This document shows positions 24,500 through 33,184 of a stretch of DNA of 55,066 nt, one piece after another. The notes under the pieces were generated by a model that ran no database searches, was not told where the DNA came from, and saw only the letters and a list, made by a program, of their open reading frames with translations. The stretch is from Oscillospiraceae bacterium (GTDB lineage: Bacteria; Bacillota; Clostridia; Oscillospirales; Ruminococcaceae), in assembly GCA_017991935.1 (NCBI GenBank), contig JAGOPP010000014.1, positions 6,448-61,513 on the forward strand. The letters are read 5' to 3'. The first letter of the stretch is position 1; each line of letters starts with the position of its first letter. The translations under genes and the position numbers were made by a program.

Positions 24500-25327
24500 A
24501 TGCTGAAAAAAATCATGGCCGTGCTGCTCGCCCTGCTGGTGACGGTGCCCGTCCTCTCCGGCTGCTCGACGGCCGAGAAAGTCGGCACTTGGATCCATAA
24601 GCTGACCGAGGGCGCCGGCGATATCATCCCGAACGACATCGAGTACCTGCTGGGGAATCTCTCCGGCGAAAAGGAAGAGACGACCGACCACCAGATCGTC
24701 TTTTCCACCGGGTACGTCAACATGCTCAAGAGCGGCAGCTACTTCATCAGCTACACCGCCGAGGACGGCACCGAGATCTCCTACGGCACCAACGGCATCC
24801 GCTGGGGCGTCTCCTACCCGATCGGCGGCGCCGCGGAGACGGCGCTCCCCCCGCCGGAGGAGTCCTCCGAAGCGGCTTCCGGCGAATCCACGGCTTCCGG
24901 CGAATCCACGGCCTCTGAAGAAGCCGCGGGGGAATCCGGCGAGGAAGCCGAGCCGGAGATCCCCACCGTCAACATCGTGCTGGAGGACGGCGTCTACTAT
25001 CTGGTGGACGACGCCGCCGGCACCCTGACCACGGTCAACCCCGCCGATTACAAGGCCGCGCCATTTGCCATCGACGCCTCCGACCTCGCCTACAAGGCCG
25101 CCGGCGACAGGGAGCTCGACGGCGAGAGCCTCCGCTATGAGGAATACGAGGGCGCTGCGGGCACCGTGACGTTCTATTATTCCGGCAGCGATCTGGTCGC
25201 CATGGAGATCGACGAGGCCGAGACCAGCCTGCTGCTCCACGTCACGAGATTCAACAAATGGGTCGGAAACGGGCTCGTGAACCTGCCCTCCTCCTACAAA
25301 ATCATCCGGGAATATACCGCGCCGTAA
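24500..25327 (+). CDS. Putative lipoprotein, unknown function
   Basis: A 275-aa protein not recognised as a known family. The signal MLKKIMAVLLALLVTVPVLSGC ends in a lipobox (LSGC), so it is probably lipid-anchored outside the membrane. The middle (about 115-155) is rich in Ser, Glu and Ala with a short repeat SGESTA, a disordered linker. The C-terminal part (about 160-275) is predicted mostly beta strand (VNIVLEDGVYYLVDD, TVTFYYSGSDLVAMEID). A TTGGAGG site precedes the ATG. It has its own promoter and terminator and precedes the SpoIID-like gene. Confidence 0.75.
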   Translation: MLKKIMAVLLALLVTVPVLSGCSTAEKVGTWIHKLTEGAGDIIPNDIEYLLGNLSGEKEETTDHQIVFSTGYVNMLKSGSYFISYTAEDGTEISYGTNGIRWGVSYPIGGAAETALPPPEESSEAASGESTASGESTASEEAAGESGEEAEPEIPTVNIVLEDGVYYLVDDAAGTLTTVNPADYKAAPFAIDASDLAYKAAGDRELDGESLRYEEYEGAAGTVTFYYSGSDLVAMEIDEAETSLLLHVTRFNKWVGNGLVNLPSSYKIIREYTAP

Positions 25328-25435
25328 CCGCGGCGCGCGGGGCGCATTCCGCCGCTTGACTGCGCAGAGCGCCGTTTTGCGGCAAAACCGCTTCAAAGCG
25401 GCGGAATTCAAGCCAAAACCGAAGCCTCCTCCCTG

Positions 25436-25469
25436 CCGGAAAGCGGAAACCCGCTTTCCGGTATTTTTT
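25436..25469 (+). terminator. Terminator after the putative lipoprotein
   Basis: CCGGAAAGCGG-AAAC-CCGCTTTCCGG followed by TATTTTTTG, about 110 bp after the stop codon. It separates the lipoprotein from the SpoIID-like gene. Confidence 0.88.
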
Positions 25470-25520
25470 GCATAACCGCCCCGCAGGGCGCATAGGATGT
25501 CCAGAAAGGGAGTGAAAAAA

Positions 25521-26603
25521 ATGCGGACAAGGTTTCTGATCGCGTTTTTCGGCTTGAGCATCGCATTTTTAATGCCGGCCGCGGCGGTGTGGTCCGGGTT
25601 TTTGAATCTGGGCGGGGGGGAGGCGCTTTCCTCGCTTCCGGAATCGGTTTCTTTTTCGCCCGGGGGACAGGACGCCTCCGGCGAGGAAACCGCCTCCGGG
25701 ATGGAATCCCTCTCCGGCGCGGCGTCCGGGCCGGACGGGAGCGCGGAGGAGACCGGGCCGGAGGAGGTCGTCTTTCGCGTGCTGAGCGAGGATACCGGCG
25801 AGGTTTTGGAGCTCTCCGCTTCGGATTACGTCCTCGGCTCGCTCGCGGCGGAGATGCCCGCCTCCATGGAGCGGGACGCCCTGATCGCGCAGGGGGTCGC
25901 CTCCTATACGTTCGCGCGCTACATGGCGATGACCTACTATTGGCGGGAATACGACTTCGCCATCAACCCGGAGGCGCGGAGCATGTACCTGACCAAGGAG
26001 ACCGCGAGGCAGGTCTACGGCGACAAGTTTGAGGAGAGCTGGGCCAAACTGACCGACGCCGCGGCGACCGCCATTCAATATGAGCTGCTTTATAACGGCG
26101 AGCCGGCGATGACCGTCTACCACGCCATCTCCGCCGGCAAGACGGAGAGCGCGCTCAACTGCTGGGGCAGCGAAGTGCCCTATCTCGTCTCCGTCGACAG
26201 CAGCGGCGACAAGGAGGCCGCCGATTATCAGACGACCGTGACGGTCGCCAAAGCGGACGCCCTGCGCCTGCTCAACGACGCCGGCGCGGGACTCACCGGC
26301 CTCTACCCCGACCAGTGGTTCGAGGGCGGGCGCTACTCCGAGGCGGGGTATCTGCTGAATGTCACCATCGGCAAGGTGGAATTCACCGGCGCGGACCTCC
26401 GCACGATGTTCGGTTTGCGTTCCGCCGCGTTCACCGTCGGCTATAAAGATAAGGCCTTCACCTTCACCGTCCGCGGGTACGGGCACGGGGTGGGGCTCTC
26501 CCAGATGGGTGCGCAGGCCATGGCCAAGGCGGGGGTGACCTTCGGGGATATTCTCGAATATTATTTCCCCGGAGCGGAGCTTGTCAAAGCCGAAGCCGCG
26601 TAG
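25521..26603 (+). CDS. SpoIID/LytB-domain protein
   Basis: A 360-aa protein with an N-terminal membrane/signal segment (FLIAFFGLSIAFLMPAAAVW), a Ser/Gly/Glu linker to about residue 85, and a SpoIID domain: LSASDYVLGSLAAEMPASMERDALIAQGVASYTFAR, then YHAISAGKTESA, and C-terminal TVRGYGHGVGLSQMGAQAMAKAG. SpoIID is a lytic transglycosylase that trims denuded glycan during forespore engulfment; the second Glu in AAEMP is the catalytic position in the family. ATG at 25521 follows AAAGGGAG. Genomic context is not the usual spoIID locus, so this could be a paralogue acting in vegetative wall remodelling. Confidence 0.88.
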   Translation: MRTRFLIAFFGLSIAFLMPAAAVWSGFLNLGGGEALSSLPESVSFSPGGQDASGEETASGMESLSGAASGPDGSAEETGPEEVVFRVLSEDTGEVLELSASDYVLGSLAAEMPASMERDALIAQGVASYTFARYMAMTYYWREYDFAINPEARSMYLTKETARQVYGDKFEESWAKLTDAAATAIQYELLYNGEPAMTVYHAISAGKTESALNCWGSEVPYLVSVDSSGDKEAADYQTTVTVAKADALRLLNDAGAGLTGLYPDQWFEGGRYSEAGYLLNVTIGKVEFTGADLRTMFGLRSAAFTVGYKDKAFTFTVRGYGHGVGLSQMGAQAMAKAGVTFGDILEYYFPGAELVKAEAA

Positions 26604-26630
26604 CCGCGGCGGCGGCCGCAAAACAAAAAT

Positions 26631-26673
26631 CCCCATAAAAAGAGCTCCCCGAGCGGGAGCTTTTTCTATGGGG
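26631..26673. terminator. Long bidirectional terminator between converging genes
   Basis: CCCCATAAAAAGAGCTCCC pairs with GGGAGCTTTTTCTATGGGG, a 19-nt nearly perfect stem with A and T runs inside the arms, between the SpoIID-like gene and the ECF gene. Confidence 0.9.
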
Positions 26674-26682
26674 CGTCCGGGG

Positions 26683-27231
26683 TCACGCTTGATGCAGGCT
26701 TTGCAGGGCCTTGCGGAAAACCGGCGCCAAGAGCCACGCGGCGAAGACCGCCACCGCCGCGTTGAGCCCGGAGGTGACAAATTTGAGCCCGCAGGCCGCG
26801 ACCGCGGCCATGAAGCCGCTGCCCTCCAGCAGCAGCGTGATCAGCGACTTCCCGAGGTGCAGGAAGAGATAGGTCCCCGCCCCGGACATGCAGGCGATCA
26901 GGTCCCGCTTCCGGCTCGGCTCCCCCGCATGGGACACCGCGCCGCAGACGAACGCCATGATAAAGAAAAACAGAAACGTAAACGGCGCCGAAGCGGTAAA
27001 CGCGGGATCGGTCAGGTCGTAGAGCATCGAGCCGATGCCCGCCGCGAGGCCTCCCTTGGTCTTGCCGAACAAGAGCGCCCCCAGCAGGCAGATGATGTTT
27101 CCGGATTTGATCATCGTCGGGCCGGCCGGCGTCGGGATGGGCCCCACCTTGATAAACGCGGTGGCGACGAACACGAGCGCGGCGAGCACGCCGATCTCCG
27201 CGATCTCCCGGATCGAAAAACGCCTCTCCAT
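26683..27231 (-). CDS. ECF transporter S component (substrate unknown)
   Basis: A 182-aa membrane protein with about six hydrophobic segments. IAEIGVLAALVFVATAFIKV is the typical S-component helix 1 with the Ala-x-x-x-Ala packing face, and TMIKSGNIICLLGALLFGKTKGGLAAGIGSMLYDL is the conserved second segment of this group. S components bind a vitamin or precursor and use a shared EcfAAT module, which is not in the window. The sequence does not decide the substrate; pantothenate, pyridoxine or hydroxymethylpyrimidine-type S components are the nearest in pattern. A GGAGGGGGAGC site precedes the ATG. Confidence 0.85.
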   Translation of the reverse strand: MERRFSIREIAEIGVLAALVFVATAFIKVGPIPTPAGPTMIKSGNIICLLGALLFGKTKGGLAAGIGSMLYDLTDPAFTASAPFTFLFFFIMAFVCGAVSHAGEPSRKRDLIACMSGAGTYLFLHLGKSLITLLLEGSGFMAAVAACGLKFVTSGLNAAVAVFAAWLLAPVFRKALQSLHQA

Positions 27232-27282
27232 GCTCCCCCTCCTCTCAAAAACAAACGAAATAAAATCGGATCTCTACCCGTT

Positions 27283-27311
27283 ATTATATCCACGGCGGGC
27301 CGGACTGCAAA
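27283..27311 (-). promoter_or_regulatory. Promoter of the ECF S-component gene
   Basis: Minus-strand TTTGCA (27311-27306), 17-bp spacer, TATAAT (27288-27283). I saw no riboswitch in the roughly 50-nt leader, so the substrate is not betrayed by regulation. Confidence 0.6.
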
Positions 27312-27552
27312 CCGCGCCTCCCCGCCGCTCTTTTGATCCGTTTTGTATGGATTGATAAAGAATAACCGCGTCGGAGGCGGGCTCTTTTGCAGGTTTTATG
27401 CAAAAAGTCAGGTTTCCACCATGCCGCAAAAAACCGTTTCGGCAATTTGCACAAATTTTAAGGACTTCCCTCGAAGAGTTTATGCGAAGGGCAGAACTTT
27501 CGGTTTTTGGGCCGTTTTTTTGTTTTTATCGTTTAGAAAAGCGGACTTTGCC

Positions 27553-27581
27553 TTGAAAGAAAGCCGTTTTTTTTGTATAAT
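27553..27581 (+). promoter_or_regulatory. Promoter of pgk
   Basis: TTGAAA (27553-27558), 17-bp spacer rich in T, TATAAT (27576-27581), about 65 bp before pgk. Between 27312 and 27552 I see no gene, only AT-rich DNA. Confidence 0.8.
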
Positions 27582-27647
27582 GGCCTCGGTTTTTTCGGAT
27601 AAATTTGTCTATCCGCGCATGATTTTTATGGAAAGGGAGTTTCACAA

Positions 27648-28838
27648 ATGAACGTTGCCAACAAGAAGACCGTGAAGGACGTCGGCTTCGAGGGCAAAAA
27701 GGCCCTCGTCCGCTGCGATTTCAACGTCCCGCTCAAGGACGGCGTCATCACGAGCGACACGCGCATTGTCGCCGCCCTGCCGACGATCCGGTACCTGATG
27801 GAGAACGGCGCCGCCGTCATTCTCTGCTCCCACCTCGGCCGCCCGAAGGGCCAGTGGCTGCCGGAATTCTCCCTCGCCCCCGTCGCGAAACGCCTCTCCG
27901 AGCTGCTCGGCATCGACGTCCGTATGAGCAAGGATATTGTCGGGGAGGATGCTCACGCGATTTCCGATTCCATCAAGCCCGGCGAAGTCGCCCTTTTGGA
28001 GAACCTCCGCTATGAGAAGGCGGAGACCGACAACGACCCCGCCTTTGCCAAGGAGCTTGCCTCCCTTGCCGATATTTACGTCAACGACGCCTTCGGCACC
28101 GCCCACCGGGCGCACGCCTCCACCGCCGGCGTCGCCGATTACCTGCCCGCCGTCTGCGGATTCCTGATCCAAAAGGAGATCGAGGTTTTGGGCCGCGCCC
28201 TGAACGACCCGGTCCGCCCGTTTGTCGCGGTGCTCGGCGGCGCGAAGGTCTCCGACAAGATCGGCGTCATCGAGAGCCTGCTCGAGAAAGTCGATACCCT
28301 GATTATCGGCGGCGCCATGGCCTACACGTTTCAGAAGGCCAAGGGCGGCACGGTCGGCTCCTCCCCCTGCGAGGACGACAAGCTTGACCTCGCGCGGGAG
28401 ATCCTCGCCAAGGCCGAAGAAAAGGGCGTCCGGCTGCTCTTGCCGGTCGACAACGTCGTCACCGAGGAATACGGCGCGGACGCCGCGTCTCAGACCGTCC
28501 CGTCCATGGCCATCCCGGACGGCTGGATGGGCATGGATATCGGCCCGGAAACCGTGGGCCTCTTCACCGAGGCGCTCAAGGGCGCGGGCACGGTCGTCTG
28601 GAACGGCCCGATGGGGGTCTTTGAGTTCGACGCGTTCGCGAAGGGCACCTATGCCCTCGCGCAGGCCGTCGCCGAGACCGGGGCCGTCTCCATCATCGGC
28701 GGCGGAGATTCCGTCGCGGCCGTCGTCAAGCTCGGCTTCGCCGACAGGATGACCCATATCTCCACCGGCGGCGGCGCCTCCCTCGAATTTTTGGAGGGCA
28801 AGGAGCTGCCGGGCATCGCCGCGCTGAACGAAAAATAA
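27648..28838 (+). CDS. pgk: Phosphoglycerate kinase
   Basis: A 396-aa glycolytic enzyme converting 1,3-bisphosphoglycerate and ADP to 3-phosphoglycerate and [15 protein letters not shown] is the PGK signature; [38 protein letters not shown] and the nucleotide-binding [10 protein letters not shown] and GGGDSVAAV all match. It follows a GAAAGGGAG site. It is the first gene of a pgk-tpiA-gpmI cluster; a 296-bp spacer before tpiA is GC-rich and without a gene. Confidence 0.98.
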   Translation: MNVANKKTVKDVGFEGKKALVRCDFNVPLKDGVITSDTRIVAALPTIRYLMENGAAVILCSHLGRPKGQWLPEFSLAPVAKRLSELLGIDVRMSKDIVGEDAHAISDSIKPGEVALLENLRYEKAETDNDPAFAKELASLADIYVNDAFGTAHRAHASTAGVADYLPAVCGFLIQKEIEVLGRALNDPVRPFVAVLGGAKVSDKIGVIESLLEKVDTLIIGGAMAYTFQKAKGGTVGSSPCEDDKLDLAREILAKAEEKGVRLLLPVDNVVTEEYGADAASQTVPSMAIPDGWMGMDIGPETVGLFTEALKGAGTVVWNGPMGVFEFDAFAKGTYALAQAVAETGAVSIIGGGDSVAAVVKLGFADRMTHISTGGGASLEFLEGKELPGIAALNEK

Positions 28839-29134
28839 ATTTTCTTTTGCCTACAAAAGAGCCGGGCGTCCCCGGATCCGCTAACAGCGCGCCCCGCCGC
28901 CCGCGGTAGATTCACCGGGCGGCAAGACGCCTCACGTGACCCCGGGCCGGGCCCCGCACACCAGAACCCGCTTCCCCGCGGGGGACCGCCGTGCTTTTCA
29001 GAATAAAAACGGTTCCCAAAACGACCGCAGGGCGCCGGGTCGCCCCCGCTCCGGACCGCCCGCCGGATTTTCCCTCACGCAAAAACGGGAGACGGGCGCT
29101 TCGCCCTCTTATAGAATAGAAAGGATTTAAACCT

Positions 29135-29905
29135 ATGGATAAAACCAAACGGGCCGCCGTCATCGCCGGCAACTGGAAAATGAATAAAACCCGCGCGGAG
29201 GCACGGGCCCTGATCGAGGAGCTGATCCCGCTGGTGGGCGGCGCTCGCTGCGATGTCGTCGTCTGCGTCCCATACCTCGACCTCGAAACCGCCGTCTCCG
29301 CCACGAAAGGTACCGGCATCAAGGTCGGCGCGCAAAACTGCCACTGGGCGGACCACGGCGCGTTCACCGGCGAGGTCTCGGCCGCCATGCTCGCCGACGC
29401 CGGAGTGGAATACGCCATCATCGGGCACAGCGAGCGCCGGGCCTATTTCGGTGAGACCGACGGGACGGTCAACCAACGCGTCCATGCCGCGCTCGACGGC
29501 GGGCTTTCTGTGATCCTCTGCTGCGGCGAGCTGCTCGAGGACCGCGAGCAGGGCGTGACGGAGGAAGTGGTCGGCCGCCAAGTCAAGATCGCGCTCGGCG
29601 GCGTCACCGAAGAGGAACTCAAACGCGTCATCATCGCCTATGAGCCGGTTTGGGCCATCGGGACCGGGCGCACCGCCACCGCCGACCAAGCCGAGGAGGT
29701 CTGCGCCTATATCCGCGCGCTCGCCGCGAGGCTCTACGGCCGCGACGCGGCCGAGGCCCTGACCATCCAGTACGGCGGCAGCATGAACGCCGGCAACGCG
29801 GCCGAACTGCTCGGAAAACCCGACGTCGACGGCGGTCTGATCGGCGGGGCGTCCCTCAAGGCGCCGGACTTCGCCGCGATCGTCGCGGCGGCCTCCGAGG
29901 GCTGA
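29135..29905 (+). CDS. tpiA: Triosephosphate isomerase
   Basis: A 256-aa TIM-barrel enzyme. The catalytic residues are visible: Lys in AGNWKMNK, His in AIIGHSERRAYFGE, and Glu in AYEPVWAIGTGRTAT; the phosphate site is IQYGGSMNAGNAAEL. It interconverts glyceraldehyde-3-phosphate and dihydroxyacetone phosphate. A GAAAGGA site lies 11 nt before the ATG. It lies between pgk and gpmI, 56 bp before the latter, probably in one operon. Confidence 0.98.
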   Translation: MDKTKRAAVIAGNWKMNKTRAEARALIEELIPLVGGARCDVVVCVPYLDLETAVSATKGTGIKVGAQNCHWADHGAFTGEVSAAMLADAGVEYAIIGHSERRAYFGETDGTVNQRVHAALDGGLSVILCCGELLEDREQGVTEEVVGRQVKIALGGVTEEELKRVIIAYEPVWAIGTGRTATADQAEEVCAYIRALAARLYGRDAAEALTIQYGGSMNAGNAAELLGKPDVDGGLIGGASLKAPDFAAIVAAASEG

Positions 29906-29961
29906 ACGCCGGAACCGGCTTTACGGCCTGCGGTCGCCCGCCGCCGCAGAAAGGATATTAC

Positions 29962-31476
29962 ATGAAACCTCTCGTCTTAATCATCCTCGACGGGTTCGGC
30001 GATAACCCCTCGGAGTACGGCAACGCGATCCGCGCCGCGAGGATGCCGAATTTTCGCAAAATCGAGGCCGCGTGCCCGCACACCCTGATCGGCGCGTCGG
30101 GCATGGATGTCGGCCTGCCGGAGGGGCAGATGGGCAACTCCGAGGTCGGCCACACCAACATCGGGGCCGGGCGCGTCGTCTACCAAGAGCTCACCCGGAT
30201 CACCAAGGCCGTCGGGGACGGCGAGCTGCTCCAAAATAAGGCGCTCCGCCTCGCGATGGAGGAATGCCGCGACCGGGGCGCCGCCCTGCACCTGATAGGG
30301 CTCCTCTCCGACGGCGGCGTCCACAGCCACATCCGGCACCTGTTCGGCCTGCTCGACATGGCCAAAGCGCTCGGCCTCAAAAAAATCTACGTCCACTGCT
30401 TTCTGGACGGGCGGGATACGCCGCCGTCCTCCGGCAAGGGCTATGTGGAGGAGCTTGAGGCGAAACTCCGCGCCCTCGGCGTCGGCAGCATTGCCGACTG
30501 CGGCGGGCGCTATTACGGCATGGACCGCGACAAGCGCTGGGACCGCGTGAAGCGGCATTACGACACGTTCCTCTTCGGGGCGGGCGCGCGGTACGCCGAC
30601 GCCGCGGAAGGCGTGCAGGCAAGCTATGATACCGGCGTCACCGACGAGTTCGTCCTGCCGTTCGTCTGCGACGAAAACGGCCGCATCAAGGACGGTGATT
30701 CCGTCATCTTCTTTAACTTCCGCCCCGACCGGGCGCGGGAGATGACCCGCGCGCTCTGCGACCCGGATTTCGACGGATTCGAGCGCCCCGCCGACCGCCC
30801 GGCCCTCCGTTTCGTCTGCATGACGCAGTACGACGCGACCATCCCGGGCGTGGACGTGGCGTTTCCCCCCGAGAATCTGGAAAACACGTTCGGGAGCTAC
30901 GTCTCCGAGAAGGGGCTTTGCCAGCTCCGCATCGCCGAGACGGAAAAATACGCCCACGTCACCTTTTTCTTTAACGGCGGCGTGGAGACCCCCTACGAGA
31001 ACGAAAGCCGCGACCTGATCCCCTCCCCCAAAGTCGCCACCTACGACCTGCAGCCGGAGATGAGCGCCTACCTCGTCACCGACAAGCTGCTCGAGGAGCT
31101 CGATTCCGGAAAATACGACGTCGTGATCCTCAACTACGCGAACTGCGACATGGTCGGGCACACCGGCGTCTTTGCGGCGGCGGTCAAAGCCTGCGAGGCC
31201 GTGGACGAGTGCCTCGGCAGGGTCATGGCGAAGGTGAAAAGCTTGGGCGGAGCGGCGCTCATCACCGCCGACCACGGCAACGCGGACACCATGCTCGCGC
31301 CGGACGGCACGCCCTTCACCGCGCACAGCACGAACCCCGTCCCGTTCCTTGTCTTTAACCACCCCTGCAAACTCCGGGAGGGGGGCCGCCTCGCGGACAT
31401 CGCGCCGACGATGCTGGGGCTCCTTGGCCTGCCCAAGCCCGCCGAGATGACCGGGGAAAGCCTCATCATAGACTGA
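29962..31476 (+). CDS. gpmI: 2,3-bisphosphoglycerate-independent phosphoglycerate mutase
   Basis: A 504-aa alkaline-phosphatase-superfamily enzyme. MKPLVLIILDGFGDNP gives the first metal Asp, and GQMGNSEVGHTNIGAGR contains the phosphoserine nucleophile; most homologues have Leu where this one has Thr after EVGH. FLDGRDTPPSSG, GRYYGMDRDKRWDRV and ITADHGNADTM follow. The ATG at 29962 was chosen for the AAAGGA site and standard N terminus; the frame upstream overlaps tpiA. It completes the pgk-tpiA-gpmI lower-glycolysis set and is followed by a strong terminator. Confidence 0.97.
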   Translation: MKPLVLIILDGFGDNPSEYGNAIRAARMPNFRKIEAACPHTLIGASGMDVGLPEGQMGNSEVGHTNIGAGRVVYQELTRITKAVGDGELLQNKALRLAMEECRDRGAALHLIGLLSDGGVHSHIRHLFGLLDMAKALGLKKIYVHCFLDGRDTPPSSGKGYVEELEAKLRALGVGSIADCGGRYYGMDRDKRWDRVKRHYDTFLFGAGARYADAAEGVQASYDTGVTDEFVLPFVCDENGRIKDGDSVIFFNFRPDRAREMTRALCDPDFDGFERPADRPALRFVCMTQYDATIPGVDVAFPPENLENTFGSYVSEKGLCQLRIAETEKYAHVTFFFNGGVETPYENESRDLIPSPKVATYDLQPEMSAYLVTDKLLEELDSGKYDVVILNYANCDMVGHTGVFAAAVKACEAVDECLGRVMAKVKSLGGAALITADHGNADTMLAPDGTPFTAHSTNPVPFLVFNHPCKLREGGRLADIAPTMLGLLGLPKPAEMTGESLIID

Positions 31477-31494
31477 TCTCTAAAGATATAAAGA

Positions 31495-31532
31495 CGAAGC
31501 CCCGCGGCTTTTGCGCCGCGGGGCTTCGTTTC
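31495..31532 (+). terminator. Terminator of the pgk-tpiA-gpmI operon
   Basis: CGAAGCCCCGCGGC...GCCGCGGGGCTTCG, a perfect 14-bp stem followed by TTTCGT. Confidence 0.9.
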
Positions 31533-31563
31533 GTATATGGCGTCGCGGAAGGGCGGGCACCGG

Positions 31564-31693
31564 ATTTCCCGGCGGGCGGGCTCTCCGCGCTTTGCCTCAC
31601 GGACGGATTATAGAAAGGCGCGCCCTAAATTCCCCGGCGGGCGGGCTCTTCGCGCTTCGCCTCATGGATGGGTTACAGAAGGATGGGCCGCCC
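31564..31693. repeat. Imperfect 65-bp tandem duplication at the 3' end of the flavoprotein gene
   Basis: Copy 1 starts at 31564 and copy 2 at 31629, each with ggcgggcgggctct, then gcctca(c/t)gga(c/t)gg(a/g)tta(t/c)agaa. The gene's TAA lies in copy 2 (31675-31673); copy 1 has a matching TTA at 31608-31610. It resembles the cbiJ-end duplication in kind but not in sequence. Confidence 0.8.
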
Positions 31694-33163
31694 CTCCCGG
31701 TGCAGGATGCGCTGGACGGCGTATTTGCCCTGAATCGCCGCGCCGGGCAGGCCGCCGGGCGGGGAAAGCCACTGTCCGGCAAGGATCAGGTTCCCGATCC
31801 TTTGGATTTCCGCCGAGGGATACGGATTCTTCCGCGCGCGTTTGGTGAAGACGCAGGCTTGGTTGTAGCCCTGCCACGCGTTGCAGAACCGCTCATAGGT
31901 CACCGGCGTCCAAGCGTCGAGCAGCGTGATTTTCCCTGCATATTCCGGGAAACGCTCCTCGATTTTCTTCTCCAGAAGACCGGCAAGCTCGGCTTTTTCG
32001 GCTTCGTAGGCGGCTTGGTCGGCGGCGAGGTCCTTGAAATACCGGTAGGCCGACCGGTCGCAGCCCCAGAGCGCCTGAAGGATCTGTTTCCCCTCCGGCG
32101 CGAAGGACGGCTCGTAGGAATAGGTCTTCAGCGAGACGCGGCCGCCCATCCAGCTCTCCGTCCGGAGGTCGGAGACGTCGAGGTTCACCTCGCCGCAGAG
32201 CGGGTCCTCCGCCGCGTCCACGGCCCACGCCGCCTGAAACATGGAATAGATTTTATAATCTTCCGGCTTGGCGTAATATTCACGGAACATTTTGCCCATG
32301 TATTCCGTCCCAATCAGCTTCTCAAACAGATAAAACGGGTCCGCGGCCCAGATAAAGAAATCCGCCGCGACCTCCGCGCCGTCCGCGAGGCGGACGGAGA
32401 CGACGTTTCCCTCCGCGAGCGCGGCCGATTCCACCGGCGCGCCGCAGCGCAGGACCCCGCCGAGCGACTCGAAACGCTTCGCCATGCGAAGGGCCATGGC
32501 CCTCGACCCGCCCGCCGGGACGCCGCCGTCCCCGGAGAGAAAATTGCCGTAGGTGATCGGGAAGCTGTGCGCCGGGGAATCCGCGGGGCAGAAATCCGAG
32601 AGCGCCGCGCGGATCAGAGGATGGCGAAACTTCGCGGCGAGATCGGCGGTGTCCATGCCCTTATATTTCCCCCAGAGCTTGAAGATCGGACCGCTCTCGC
32701 AAAGCAGTTTCAGGCCGTCGAGGCCCTTCATCAGCTCCGGGGGCATCTTCGCCGGGATCGCGACCTTTTTCGCGAGGCGGCAGTCGGCCATCAGATCCCG
32801 GATCGCCTTTCCGTCCTCCGGGGAGAGGGCCAGAAGCTCCGCCTCGGTTCTGTCCGCGTCGGCCCAGAGGCACAGACGCCGACCGTCTTTTTCCGAGGCA
32901 TACATGAGGTCCCTGCGGCGGACTTCGACGTCCCCGAGCGCACCGGTGGTCTCCCAGATCTTATGAAGCTCGGTGCCGGGCGCAGTGCCGATCATCCAGT
33001 GGATACAGTTGTCGATGTGATACCCCTGCCGGTCCCAGCCGGTGCATTCGCCGCCGGGGATGGCGTTTTTTTCGAGGATTTCGGTCTCGAATCCGGCGAG
33101 GCGGGCATAGATCCCCGCCGTCAGGCCAGAGATTCCGCCGCCGATCACCGCGATCTTTTTCAT
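31673..33163 (-). CDS. FAD-dependent oxidoreductase, phytoene desaturase-like
   Basis: A 496-aa flavoprotein. MKKIAVIGGGISGLTAGIYARLAGFETEILEKN is a full Rossmann dinucleotide-binding loop; PGGECTGWDRQGYHIDNCIHWM follows as in the CrtI/COG1233 family; the C-terminal NLILAGQWLSPPGGLPGAAIQGKYAVQRIL is the second FAD motif. Such proteins include phytoene desaturases and all-trans-retinol saturases; the gut Firmicute members have no proven substrate. No carotenoid genes are nearby, so carotenoid work is doubtful. AAGGGAAACC precedes the ATG. Downstream is a tandem duplication. Confidence 0.85.
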   Translation of the reverse strand: MKKIAVIGGGISGLTAGIYARLAGFETEILEKNAIPGGECTGWDRQGYHIDNCIHWMIGTAPGTELHKIWETTGALGDVEVRRRDLMYASEKDGRRLCLWADADRTEAELLALSPEDGKAIRDLMADCRLAKKVAIPAKMPPELMKGLDGLKLLCESGPIFKLWGKYKGMDTADLAAKFRHPLIRAALSDFCPADSPAHSFPITYGNFLSGDGGVPAGGSRAMALRMAKRFESLGGVLRCGAPVESAALAEGNVVSVRLADGAEVAADFFIWAADPFYLFEKLIGTEYMGKMFREYYAKPEDYKIYSMFQAAWAVDAAEDPLCGEVNLDVSDLRTESWMGGRVSLKTYSYEPSFAPEGKQILQALWGCDRSAYRYFKDLAADQAAYEAEKAELAGLLEKKIEERFPEYAGKITLLDAWTPVTYERFCNAWQGYNQACVFTKRARKNPYPSAEIQRIGNLILAGQWLSPPGGLPGAAIQGKYAVQRILHREGRPILL

Positions 33164-33184
33164 GGTTTCCCTTCTCTTTTAAAG

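Noticed and set aside
28839..29134. Hidden gene between pgk and tpiA
   Set aside because: GC-rich spacer with open frames in several phases but no ribosome site, no conserved motif and no codon bias.
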